This document shows, piece after piece, positions 1 through 7,783 of a stretch of DNA of 49,213 nucleotides. The notes beneath the pieces were generated by a model, which made no database searches, had not been told where the DNA came from, and saw only the letters and a list, made by a program, of their open reading frames with translations. Origin of the DNA: an uncultured Bacilli bacterium (GTDB lineage: Bacteria; Bacillota_I; Bacilli_A; RF39; UBA660); the NCBI GenBank assembly GCA_910576985.1, contig CAJTLA010000003.1, forward strand, positions 1-49,213, read 5' to 3'. Positions within the stretch are counted from its first letter, which is position 1. Every line of letters starts with the position of its first letter. Both the position numbers and the translations under genes were made by a program.

Positions 1-2
1 AA

Positions 3-260
3 TTTATTTCTTCTACTTGTATCATTACCAATATACCATATTACTATGAATTCAATGTTCATATAAAATATTATGACGTTAGAAGAAAAAATCAATTTTA
101 TAAAAAGATAGATGATGTAGATGAAGATCAACAATATTACAAAAATATAGAAGCAGTTTTTAAATACCTTAAAAGAAGAGCTCTTATGAAGCGATTATTC
201 AAAATAAAACTACAGGAGATTGCAAAACTAAGTGCAGATTTAGAAGAACTAACAATTTAA
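3..260 (+). CDS. Hypothetical protein, 3' end of a gene cut by the window edge
   Basis: An open frame runs in from the window edge and stops with TAA at 258-260, giving 85 residues without a start. The product is rich in Lys, Tyr, Asp and Glu, with a basic helical tail (KYLKRRALMKRLF) and no membrane segment or recognisable motif. It is one of few plus-strand genes here. It lies just outside a block of short repeats and a tRNA-Glu fragment, so it is probably the last gene of an integrated element; that is inference from context. I do not recognise the family. Confidence 0.5.
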   Translation, partial: FISSTCIITNIPYYYEFNVHIKYYDVRRKNQFYKKIDDVDEDQQYYKNIEAVFKYLKRRALMKRLFKIKLQEIAKLSADLEELTI

Positions 261-296
261 ATAATTGTTCTTTTTTATCCAAAATTTATCACAGCC

Positions 297-420
297 ATTT
301 TTTGGACAAAACCCCTATTTTTTAAAAAATTGCTGAAAATTTTAATTTTTTTGTGATAATTTTAAAAAAATCCGCCACTTTTCCGCCACTTTTTTCTTTC
401 AAAAAAGTTGTCCAAAAATT
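297..420. repeat. Short inverted and direct repeats beside the tRNA-Glu fragment
   Basis: TTTTTGGACAAAA near 297-310 is matched in inverse orientation by TTGTCCAAAAA near 409-419. Between them CCGCCACT occurs twice in tandem at 372-379 and 383-390, with a period of 11. Clusters of short inverted and direct repeats beside an attachment site are typical of integrase arm-binding regions. No integrase gene is visible in the window, so this role is inferred. Confidence 0.4.
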
Positions 421-495
421 AAAAAAAATTCGATAATTCCTTATTTTAACTAGGTTTTATCGAACTTTGAAGTTTAAAATTATAATATAAAAATT

Positions 496-539
496 CTACC
501 TTGAGAGGGTGGTGTGTTAAACCACTTCACCAACAGACC
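496..539 (-). pseudogene. tRNA-Glu (CTC) 5' half only; possible attachment site
   Basis: On the minus strand the sequence begins with a tRNA-Glu-like acceptor strand (GGTCTGT), the D arm TTGGTGAAGTGGTTTAACAC, the anticodon stem CCACC, and a loop CTCTCAA carrying anticodon CTC. After GGTAG the similarity stops and AT-rich sequence follows. No variable loop, T arm or matching acceptor strand (ACAGACC) is present. This is a broken tRNA gene rather than a functional one. The break just 3' of the anticodon loop, next to repeats, suggests a recombination junction of an integrated element. Confidence 0.65.
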
Positions 540-540
540 A

Positions 541-570
541 AATGTCTTTTAAAAGACATTTTTATTTTAC
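541..570 (+). terminator. Perfect palindrome with T-rich tail
   Basis: AATGTCTTTT is followed directly by its reverse complement AAAAGACATT and then TTTTATTTTA. It would act as a rho-independent terminator for plus-strand transcription leaving the left edge. It directly precedes the 5' end of the tRNA fragment. Confidence 0.5.
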
Positions 571-620
571 CACATTTTATTAATAGTTTCAACATTTTTT
601 TGACATCATATTATTAATAA

Positions 621-1355
621 TTAACTTCGAGCAGCTCCATCTACTGATAAAATTTCTCCAGTCACATAAGAAGCCAAATCACTTGCTAAAAACAAAAAGG
701 CATTCGCAATATCTCTTGGTTCTCCAATTCTTCCAAGTGGAATTGTTTTAATCAACGGTTCGATCATTTCTTTTGGTAGTGATGATACCATATCCGTTCT
801 CGTAATTCCAGGTGCTACCGCATTCACTCGAATTTGAAATGGAGCAAGTTCACGAGCAAGAGATTTCGTCATTCCATTCACAGCAAACTTACTAGCAGGA
901 TATCCAACTCCAGAAGGCTGCCCATAAATACTAACCATAGAACTTGTATTCAAAATCACTCCACCTTGTTCTTTCATCATAGGAACAACGGCTTTTACCA
1001 TATTAAAAATCGCATTCACATTCAAATCCATAATTTTTTGGAACTCTTCCGTAGTAGTATCCTCTATTTTTTTATTCGCTGATATTCCAGCATTATTCAC
1101 CAAGATATCAATATGACCATACTCCTCCTGAATCATTTTTACGACTTTCTCTACTTCTTCCATATCATTTAAATTTGGATAGTATCCCTTGACGATCACA
1201 CCTTCTTTTTTTAATATCTCGAGTGCTTCCTCCACCGTCTCTTTTCTAGAACCAAATAAAACAACTTGTGCCTTATTTTCATAAAAAACTCTAACAGTTT
1301 CTAAACCAATTCCTCTAGTTCCCCCTGTAACAATTGCAACACGATCCTTTAACAT
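621..1355 (-). CDS. SDR-family oxidoreductase (FabG-like)
   Basis: A complete 244-residue classical short-chain dehydrogenase/reductase. Visible motifs are the NAD(P)-binding TGGTRGIG (residues 10-17), NNAG (87-90), the catalytic Ser about 138, Tyr152 and Lys156 (YPASK), and the C-terminal LASDLASYVTGEILSVDGA typical of FabG-like proteins. The family reduces or oxidises carbonyl/alcohol groups with NAD(P)H in the cytosol. The start is supported by AAGGAGG upstream. It stands alone with no fab genes nearby, so it could be a 3-oxoacyl-ACP reductase or a related SDR of other substrate; the family call is sure and the substrate is not. Confidence 0.9.
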   Translation of the reverse strand: MLKDRVAIVTGGTRGIGLETVRVFYENKAQVVLFGSRKETVEEALEILKKEGVIVKGYYPNLNDMEEVEKVVKMIQEEYGHIDILVNNAGISANKKIEDTTTEEFQKIMDLNVNAIFNMVKAVVPMMKEQGGVILNTSSMVSIYGQPSGVGYPASKFAVNGMTKSLARELAPFQIRVNAVAPGITRTDMVSSLPKEMIEPLIKTIPLGRIGEPRDIANAFLFLASDLASYVTGEILSVDGAARS

Positions 1356-1393
1356 ATCTATTCCTCCTTATTTTCATTATAATATAAAATCGA

Positions 1394-2047
1394 TCATAAA
1401 TTCAATCGTTTTTTTAACTCTTCCTTCATTTCCTCAAAATAAAAAATAAATAAACCAATCAGTAAAATAAGCGCAAAACAAAAACAAATATAAGAGAGTA
1501 AAGGAAACGTAATCACCCGAAATAAAAGCAACAAAGCTGGAAACAAAAGCAACAACAAATTCAATAATACCAAACTAAAATAATTCACAATATAACTATT
1601 TTTTAAAATGATAAATGTAACAGAATTAAATAAAAGTTCAAAAATACAAATCGATGGAATGATAAAATTTGGAATCACACGATATCCAGTTCCCAAATAC
1701 CACAAAAACGATAAGATCACAAAAATAAATCCATATTCTAAAAAAAGACCTAACACATTTTGTTTATTTTTCAAAGTAAAATAGATCACAATATAATTGG
1801 TTAACAATCCACCAAAAACAAACCATGAATAATAAAATTGCTCACGAACAAGAAATTCAATAAACCCAGTCAATAAAACAACTACAATTGATAAAAATAA
1901 TAACAGTTTTAATAAAAAAGAACCTGTTTTATATCGTACATTTGATGAAAACACTGAATCTGACTTCCCACTCAATCCATTTTGACATAAAGGACAGATC
2001 TCTTCTGTTGTTACAAACTGAATATGACAATGTTTACACGTTTTCAC
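1394..2047 (-). CDS. DUF6320-like zinc-ribbon membrane protein
   Basis: The N-terminus has two CxxC pairs (CKHC and CPLC), which is a short zinc ribbon. About six hydrophobic membrane segments follow and the protein ends in a charged tail (EEMKEELKKRL). This layout, directly behind an alcohol-acetyltransferase-like gene, fits the DUF6320 family. I chose the GTG at 2047 because GAGG lies nine bases upstream and the product then begins MKTCKHC; an upstream GTG at 2062 is possible but would overlap the preceding gene. The one-base gap implies translational coupling. The molecular function is unknown. Confidence 0.65.
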   Translation of the reverse strand: MKTCKHCHIQFVTTEEICPLCQNGLSGKSDSVFSSNVRYKTGSFLLKLLLFLSIVVVLLTGFIEFLVREQFYYSWFVFGGLLTNYIVIYFTLKNKQNVLGLFLEYGFIFVILSFLWYLGTGYRVIPNFIIPSICIFELLFNSVTFIILKNSYIVNYFSLVLLNLLLLLFPALLLLFRVITFPLLSYICFCFALILLIGLFIFYFEEMKEELKKRLNL

Positions 2048-2048
2048 T

Positions 2049-3275
2049 TTAATCAACCTCACTTACATTGATCACCATAGAAAGCCCTTGCCTTGAAAAA
2101 TAATTGCAAAAATTTTTAATAATTTCATGATATCGATACTTAGAAGAAATTCCAATTGATAAATCATTTTCAAAAGAACAAATCACAAACTGAAAATAAT
2201 TAGTAGAAGTAAACGCATTCACATTTTCAATATATGGAATAAATTCTGCATCAAACCTCATCTTTCCTACATTCGATACACAAGTAGTACTCATTTTAGA
2301 AGAAAATGAATCAATAACTTTTAAAACTATATTCTTAACAAATAAAGGGGCCACACGACAAAACAAATTTTGTTCAAAAGCCACCATTTGATTTACCCTT
2401 TCACTTAATTTTTCCAATACTAAATTTTCTTTTAACTGCTTATTTACCGATTTTATAATGTCTTCTAAAGTATCATCCCTACTTTGAAAACGATAACAAA
2501 CAGAAGTCATAGCAAAATAATTTTTAGAAGAAGAAGACTTAAAATATTCTCTCAAATCAACGGGAATTTCAATCTTAATCATTTTTTTTAACTCACGTTC
2601 AGACATCACCTCTTTACAAGAATCAATCAAAATGGAAACCATAAAAGAAGTTAATGTAGAATCATAAGAATGAGCCAATTTCAAAATTTCTTTTACCTCA
2701 AGATGAGCCTCCAAATAGCGAGTTCTATTTTTAAACCTTCTTCCAGAATAAGTATAAATCGAACCTCTTTTTTCACGCGTTTTTCTCGTCTTCTTATAAT
2801 ATTTCAAAAAACTATCTTCCGACTTTTCCATATAAGAACTATCCGTTGAAATTTGAAAATCCATACAATATTTTATTTTCAAATAATACATTACCAAAGA
2901 GCGAAAAAAAAGAGCACAGCCTCTCCCATCTGACAAAATATGAGAAACTTCCAAATTAATTCGCTTTTGATAATAAGAAACACGATATAAAAAATCATTA
3001 CTATTATTATATACCCGAAAACAAATAGGCAAATTTTCTTGAGTGACTTTATTTATTTTCTGTGCTTCTTCTAAGTAATACCAAAAAAATCCCTTTTTTA
3101 GATGAACATTAAAATTTGGAAAAAGAAGAAGTGTCTGGTCTAATGCTTGATTCAATATTTCTTCATCAATCTCTGTTTTTAATGTTACTGAATAACGAAA
3201 TACATTTTGAGATTGTTTGTGAGCAATTGAAGAAAAGAATTTTCCAACATTATCTAGTTTATACCATTTTTTCAT
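2049..3275 (-). CDS. Alcohol acetyltransferase / condensation-like acyltransferase
   Basis: A 408-residue protein with the HxxxDG active-site motif (HILSDG, residues 112-117) shared by chloramphenicol acetyltransferase-like, wax-ester-synthase-like and condensation-domain acyltransferases. The start MKKWYKLDNVGKFF resembles the alcohol-acetyltransferase family found beside DUF6320 proteins in Bacillota. It probably moves an acyl group from a CoA or carrier donor to a hydroxyl or amine acceptor, but the acceptor is unknown. The start has a clear GAGGTG ribosome binding site. It forms a two-gene operon with the downstream membrane protein, suggesting work at the membrane surface, possibly on a lipid or envelope glycolipid (inference). 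Confidence 0.7.
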   Translation of the reverse strand: MKKWYKLDNVGKFFSSIAHKQSQNVFRYSVTLKTEIDEEILNQALDQTLLLFPNFNVHLKKGFFWYYLEEAQKINKVTQENLPICFRVYNNSNDFLYRVSYYQKRINLEVSHILSDGRGCALFFRSLVMYYLKIKYCMDFQISTDSSYMEKSEDSFLKYYKKTRKTREKRGSIYTYSGRRFKNRTRYLEAHLEVKEILKLAHSYDSTLTSFMVSILIDSCKEVMSERELKKMIKIEIPVDLREYFKSSSSKNYFAMTSVCYRFQSRDDTLEDIIKSVNKQLKENLVLEKLSERVNQMVAFEQNLFCRVAPLFVKNIVLKVIDSFSSKMSTTCVSNVGKMRFDAEFIPYIENVNAFTSTNYFQFVICSFENDLSIGISSKYRYHEIIKNFCNYFSRQGLSMVINVSEVD

Positions 3276-3338
3276 AAATCACCTCAATCACTCTATTATA
3301 TTTTTAAAATTCCGATTGGTTGTGTATTTTTCACCATA

Positions 3339-4748
3339 TTACATTTTGTTTTTCATATTCTCTTCTAAAAGCATTCCAATAAACATGTTATTTTCTAAAA
3401 CGATTTCTCGTTCTTGAAGTGAATCTGGCAAAATTTTTAACGCCCTATCAAAATGATACATTTCATCATCAAATTTCAAATAAGGATCACATTGCTGTTT
3501 TAACTGTTCACTAAAATAAGCTTTATGAAATTGATAACAATACACAGGACTAAAAGTATACTCTATATGACGAAAAGCCTCCAGCAAATAAGTCAAAACA
3601 GAAGCCTTTCCTGCATTTTCCTCCACTTTGATTTTATAATATTCTTGTAAAATTGAATATATTTGTTCCTTATAAGAATCCAGCAAATCTGCCTTTTCCA
3701 AACGAATTCCCATTTTTGAAATCGCTGTCATTTGATCCATCAATTCAATCAAACGATGAGCCTTTTCCGGGTCTCCATCTAACATACCTAATTTTTCTAC
3801 CACAATATCAATATCATGAGTAGAATAACCATACAAAAGCACATCTGCTCCGATTAATTCTGCAATAAACTTCACCAAAAGAGTTTCTTCTTGATAAGTA
3901 TAAGTAATACCATTTGCTCTTTGATCAAAATATTCTTCAACCAAAATCTGTGTCACTCCTTCGGATAATGAATCCCCAAGTGAACAAATCTTACCTTTCC
4001 AAACATCAAATTTCTTAAATCCACTATCTTTTCCATTACTAGAAAACATATGCATTCCTTCATGCCATAATGTAGAAGCATTCTGATGAGAATCATAATT
4101 GTTACAATTATACATAGTAATATAGTTCTGCTGAGTATGATACTCCCCCAAAACATGTTTATTTTGAGATCGAGAAATATAATATACTTGTAAATTTTTC
4201 AAATTATAATACGAGTCCTTAATACTAAGATATGGATTTCCCTCTAAATAAGCTGAATATTGCTCAAAAAATTTTCGTTCTTCATCCATTAAATCTGAAT
4301 TATTAGAAACACCTTGTTGAATCAATTCCATCATAGAAGTAGAGGTTGGAACAATTGTAAGAGCTCTTCCAATTGGATCTCCCATAATATGATTACAAAC
4401 ATATCCTTGTCCTAAAATAGTAAGGGTTGCAATTGTAGCCATTGTAATTCTGAATTTCTTATCACTCATATTACGAATCTGATTCAAAAAACTTTTTCGT
4501 TGGTTCAAAAGAGAAAGATCTGATTTTTGAGCCACATGATATTTCATTAAAAAAAGGTCTAGTTTCTTTTTATCATATGGAAACAATGCACGAATTTCTT
4601 CTATAAATGTAGAAACTTTAACCTCACTTTCCAACCAGTTTTTTTTGAGTGTCATAACCAATGTATCATTCAATTCATCAGAATAAACATTCTGTAAGCG
4701 TTCTAATAAACTTATTAATTGATATTCCAAAGAATGTTCTATTGCCAT
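3339..4748 (-). CDS. Membrane-associated gluzincin-like metallopeptidase
   Basis: This protein has a HExxH zinc motif, HEGMH at residues 229-233, followed about 30 residues later by SEG (Glu263), the spacing expected for the third zinc ligand of gluzincins. One hydrophobic segment at about 100-118 separates a charged helical N-terminal part from the catalytic part, suggesting an anchored protease with the catalytic domain outside. The ATG at 4748 is preferred (469 residues) because GAGGG lies eight bases before it; the GTG five codons upstream sits inside that ribosome binding site. The family is not recognised beyond the zinc signature. It is monocistronic, with Bce modules further upstream. 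Confidence 0.6.
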   Translation of the reverse strand: MAIEHSLEYQLISLLERLQNVYSDELNDTLVMTLKKNWLESEVKVSTFIEEIRALFPYDKKKLDLFLMKYHVAQKSDLSLLNQRKSFLNQIRNMSDKKFRITMATIATLTILGQGYVCNHIMGDPIGRALTIVPTSTSMMELIQQGVSNNSDLMDEERKFFEQYSAYLEGNPYLSIKDSYYNLKNLQVYYISRSQNKHVLGEYHTQQNYITMYNCNNYDSHQNASTLWHEGMHMFSSNGKDSGFKKFDVWKGKICSLGDSLSEGVTQILVEEYFDQRANGITYTYQEETLLVKFIAELIGADVLLYGYSTHDIDIVVEKLGMLDGDPEKAHRLIELMDQMTAISKMGIRLEKADLLDSYKEQIYSILQEYYKIKVEENAGKASVLTYLLEAFRHIEYTFSPVYCYQFHKAYFSEQLKQQCDPYLKFDDEMYHFDRALKILPDSLQEREIVLENNMFIGMLLEENMKNKM

Positions 4749-4810
4749 GTTTTTATCCCTCACAATTCTAGCTTAAGTATATCATGTTTCCCCCTTTTTG
4801 TAAACAAATG

Positions 4811-4834
4811 AAAAAGGATTCAAATCATTGAATC
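4811..4834 (-). terminator. Rho-independent terminator of the Mbeg1-like gene
   Basis: Read on the minus strand, GATTCAA and TTGAATC form a seven-pair stem with a four-base loop, followed by CTTTTTCATTT. It begins four bases past the stop codon of the preceding gene. Confidence 0.75.
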
Positions 4835-4837
4835 TAC

Positions 4838-5872
4838 TTAAAAAACTCCCACGGATTGGCATAAATCCATAGTTAACTGTTTGGCTTTGGGATTCATCCT
4901 TTGAATCCGAAACAAAACCTTTACCATATTTTTGATATTTCTTAAATGAATCGTCTCAGAAATATGAGAATCTTCCAACACCTGAAAACAATGATTTACA
5001 ATCATATCTTTCTCTTGCTTTGTATGAGTATCTAACCAAAAAATCATCGAATCTCGAAACTTTCTACTTTTTGTAGATAATACACTGAACACCAATTCAT
5101 CATGATCAATTTGCCAAGTAGACATCGAGTGACAATGCAAATTACGTTTATTAGATTTTACCACTTTATGATAATGATTTCGAAACAAAGTTCCTACAAC
5201 ACTATATTCAGGAACAATATGAATATATTTTTTGATTACCTTTTGATATTTCTTAGATTCAAACTCTTGTTTCCGAAGCCCAGGACCATCATTACTATAA
5301 ATTTTTCTAATTTTAAATTGTTTCCAATTTTGAATGTACATTCCTGCAACCAATGCCAGATGACCTCCCTTAGAATGCCCTCCTAAAATTACATCAGGAC
5401 CAAAGATAGACACGTGTTGATTGACATAATGAATTGCTGCTTGATGAGCAGGAACAGGAAAAAGATACGCCAAGCGAAAATCCTCTTTCCATCCACTTAC
5501 CTGTTCATCAGTTCCTTCAAAACCAATATATTTTAAATGTTTTGACAAATGGAATGTTACCGCACTAAATTGCATCTCCTCATCAATTTTATATTCATAA
5601 TCAGATACCATAATATCTTTATAACGTTTTTGATTCATCACAAGCAGAAGTAATGAAATCGCTTCTTTTCTAGAACATCCCATTTTCTTATTTTTCCAAA
5701 ATAGATCATTTTTGAAATATTCTTTTCCTACCTCTAATAAAGTAGCAGGCAAAGAAACTCTTGAAAAATCAAGATAAGAAAGAGAAGAAAACACCATATT
5801 ATCGATATCGTTAAACTTTTTTTCGCAAAACTTTTTATCACCATTTTGACTTACATATTGAAATAAATTCAT
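4838..5872 (-). CDS. Mbeg1-like (DUF2974) alpha/beta-hydrolase
   Basis: A 344-residue lipase-like protein. The nucleophile elbow GHSKG (Ser167) fits GxSxG, and the upstream FEGTDEQVSGWKEDF matches the conserved segment of the DUF2974/Mbeg1-like family, where the strand before it carries the oxyanion region. Aspartate and histidine candidates lie in the C-terminal half (SNDGPG and CHSMSTWQIDHD). Family members are predicted lipases or esterases, mostly of unknown substrate. No signal peptide is visible, so it is probably cytosolic. The start is supported by AGAGGGATTT. It appears monocistronic, with its own terminator. Confidence 0.75.
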   Translation of the reverse strand: MNLFQYVSQNGDKKFCEKKFNDIDNMVFSSLSYLDFSRVSLPATLLEVGKEYFKNDLFWKNKKMGCSRKEAISLLLLVMNQKRYKDIMVSDYEYKIDEEMQFSAVTFHLSKHLKYIGFEGTDEQVSGWKEDFRLAYLFPVPAHQAAIHYVNQHVSIFGPDVILGGHSKGGHLALVAGMYIQNWKQFKIRKIYSNDGPGLRKQEFESKKYQKVIKKYIHIVPEYSVVGTLFRNHYHKVVKSNKRNLHCHSMSTWQIDHDELVFSVLSTKSRKFRDSMIFWLDTHTKQEKDMIVNHCFQVLEDSHISETIHLRNIKNMVKVLFRIQRMNPKAKQLTMDLCQSVGVF

Positions 5873-6115
5873 AAATCCCTCTGAAATTCCAAAAAATTAT
5901 TTTCATTTCGGTGATAAAATAACAATACTTGAACTTTATCAATCAATAAAATCACTTCCTTTGATATTGTATGCAACAATCATTACAATTCCCTATTTTA
6001 TAGAAAAAAAACATAAAATCAACCAACAGTTTTCTTATTTTGTTTAAAAAACAACAGTTCTATAGAAAATTTTGTTTTAAAATCCTATTCAATTTGCCAA
6101 ATTTCACTTTGAAAA

Positions 6116-7111
6116 TCAATCCTTCATATACATGTGACTCTTTGGAAATACGATACAAACCTTCGTATAAACATTCTCCTTAGACTCAAGTCTGATCTCC
6201 AACCCCAAACGATCACATAACTTCTTAGCCAAATATAACCCCATTCCAGTCGCCTGTGTTTTTGTTCGATCTGAACCAGTAAACCATTTTTCAAAAACTC
6301 GGCCTAAATCATACTCCTTAATCCCAATTCCATTATCTAAAATTACTAACACAATATTATTCTGATGTTCTAAAGAATAAATCTCTAATTTTTTAGAAAA
6401 ACCATCCATATACTTAATTGCGTTTTGAACCACTTGAGAGATAATAAAACAAATCCATTTTTCATCACTGTAAACAGTTCTTTCCAAATCATGAATGTCC
6501 AATTTCACAGAAGAAAGCAAGAGACTCTCACGAAAATCTAAAACGACTGAATGAACCACATCACTTAACAATAACTCTTTTACAAAATAATCATTCTCTG
6601 TATTTCTGCTTCTCGCATAATAAAGCATCTGTTCTAATAAACGCTCAATCTTCTGAACTTCTTGCTTCATTTCATAATTTTTCTGATTATCAAACATAAG
6701 AGACAAAACTGAAATCGGAGTCTTAATTTCATGTGCAAAACGTTCCACATACTCCTGATACTCCAAAGCCTCAGTTTCCAACAAACCAATCCGATCAAGA
6801 TACGCTTTGCTAGACCTTTTAAGAGCATAAAAATAAGCTTGATTTTCTAACCCTTTTGGTTTTTTTAACACCTCAGAAATCAAATAGATCTCCTCTAAAT
6901 GATCCACCAAAGAAATCATTTTCTGATATCGCTTTAATAAAATCCAATAACTCAAAAACAAATATCCAAAGAACAAGCCAAACATAACAAAAACAAATAT
7001 CAAAATATACAAAAAAGGAACCATAAAAAAGCCAAAAAAAAGAGAAACCAAAAACACAAAAGAACAAAATAATAAAATAACAACAATTTTTTCTTCTAAA
7101 TACGTTTTCAT
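6116..7111 (-). CDS. Bce-type intramembrane-sensing histidine kinase (module 1)
   Basis: A 331-residue sensor kinase. Two membrane helices (about 9-30 and 33-56) are joined by only a few residues, so there is no outside sensing domain; this is the BceS pattern, in which the paired ABC transporter senses the peptide. The phosphoacceptor His127 lies in FAHEIKTP. The ATPase domain shows QNAIKYM (N box), DNGIGI (G1) and GMGLYLAKKL (G2). The start overlaps the regulator stop by four bases (ATGA). It is the last gene of the module 1 operon, downstream of ATPase, permease and regulator. Confidence 0.88.
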   Translation of the reverse strand: MKTYLEEKIVVILLFCSFVFLVSLFFGFFMVPFLYILIFVFVMFGLFFGYLFLSYWILLKRYQKMISLVDHLEEIYLISEVLKKPKGLENQAYFYALKRSSKAYLDRIGLLETEALEYQEYVERFAHEIKTPISVLSLMFDNQKNYEMKQEVQKIERLLEQMLYYARSRNTENDYFVKELLLSDVVHSVVLDFRESLLLSSVKLDIHDLERTVYSDEKWICFIISQVVQNAIKYMDGFSKKLEIYSLEHQNNIVLVILDNGIGIKEYDLGRVFEKWFTGSDRTKTQATGMGLYLAKKLCDRLGLEIRLESKENVYTKVCIVFPKSHMYMKD

Positions 7112-7767
7112 AATCGATATCCCTTTCCCCGAACTGTTACAATCAAATTTAAAATTCCAATAGAAGAAGCCTTCTTTCGAAGACGATTAATATTGACTAG
7201 TAAAATACTCTCATCCAAATAATACTTATCATTCCACAAATCCTCTAATAACGCCTCTTTAGAAATCACCCCATCATGTGTAAAAAAATAATATAAAATC
7301 CGAAACTCATTTCGAGTAAGCTCTACTTCCTGTTGACGATATTTTAAAATAGATAACGGCAAATTCAATACATATTCTCCCTTCACAATCTCTTGATAAT
7401 AAACAGGATTTTGAACCAAAACTCGTTTAATCTTTTCCAACAAAATCAATTTATTATAAGGTTTTGTAATAAAATCAATTCCTCCAGACCGAATACTTTC
7501 CAATTCATCTTCCATACAATTTCGACTCGTAACAAAAATAATAGGAACTTTTTTTTCTTTTCTTAACTGCCTGCAAATCTCAAATCCATTTTCATAAGGA
7601 AGATTTACATCAAGTAAAATCAAATTCATTGATTCTCGTTTTAACACTTCTAAAAGATCAAAAGAAACATCAATCGGTTGTGTTTCATAACCATTAGATC
7701 TTAATAACTCAGATAACTCATTTCTAAGATGAATATCATCTTCCACAATTGTAATTACCACATTCAT
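7108..7767 (-). CDS. BceR-like response regulator (module 1)
   Basis: An OmpR/PhoB-type regulator of 219 residues. The receiver domain opens with MNVVITIVEDD (acidic pocket), has the phosphoacceptor Asp in LILLDVNLP, Thr/Ser in FVTSR and Lys in TKPYN. The winged-helix C-terminal domain ends VTVRGKGYRL. The ATG at 7767 is preferred because upstream in-frame starts lie inside the end of the permease gene. It shares the minus-strand operon with the ABC transporter before it and the kinase after it. It should activate its transporter promoter when antimicrobial peptide is sensed. Confidence 0.88.
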   Translation of the reverse strand: MNVVITIVEDDIHLRNELSELLRSNGYETQPIDVSFDLLEVLKRESMNLILLDVNLPYENGFEICRQLRKEKKVPIIFVTSRNCMEDELESIRSGGIDFITKPYNKLILLEKIKRVLVQNPVYYQEIVKGEYVLNLPLSILKYRQQEVELTRNEFRILYYFFTHDGVISKEALLEDLWNDKYYLDESILLVNINRLRKKASSIGILNLIVTVRGKGYRL

Positions 7768-7783
7768 CACCACATTTATTATA

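Noticed and set aside
297..420. CRISPR-like repeats at the left edge
   Set aside because: Only two short copies with no spacers of regular length and no cas genes.
3953..4156. Separate minus-strand 67-codon gene within the metallopeptidase gene
   Set aside because: It is an alternate-frame shadow inside a gene with a clear zinc motif.
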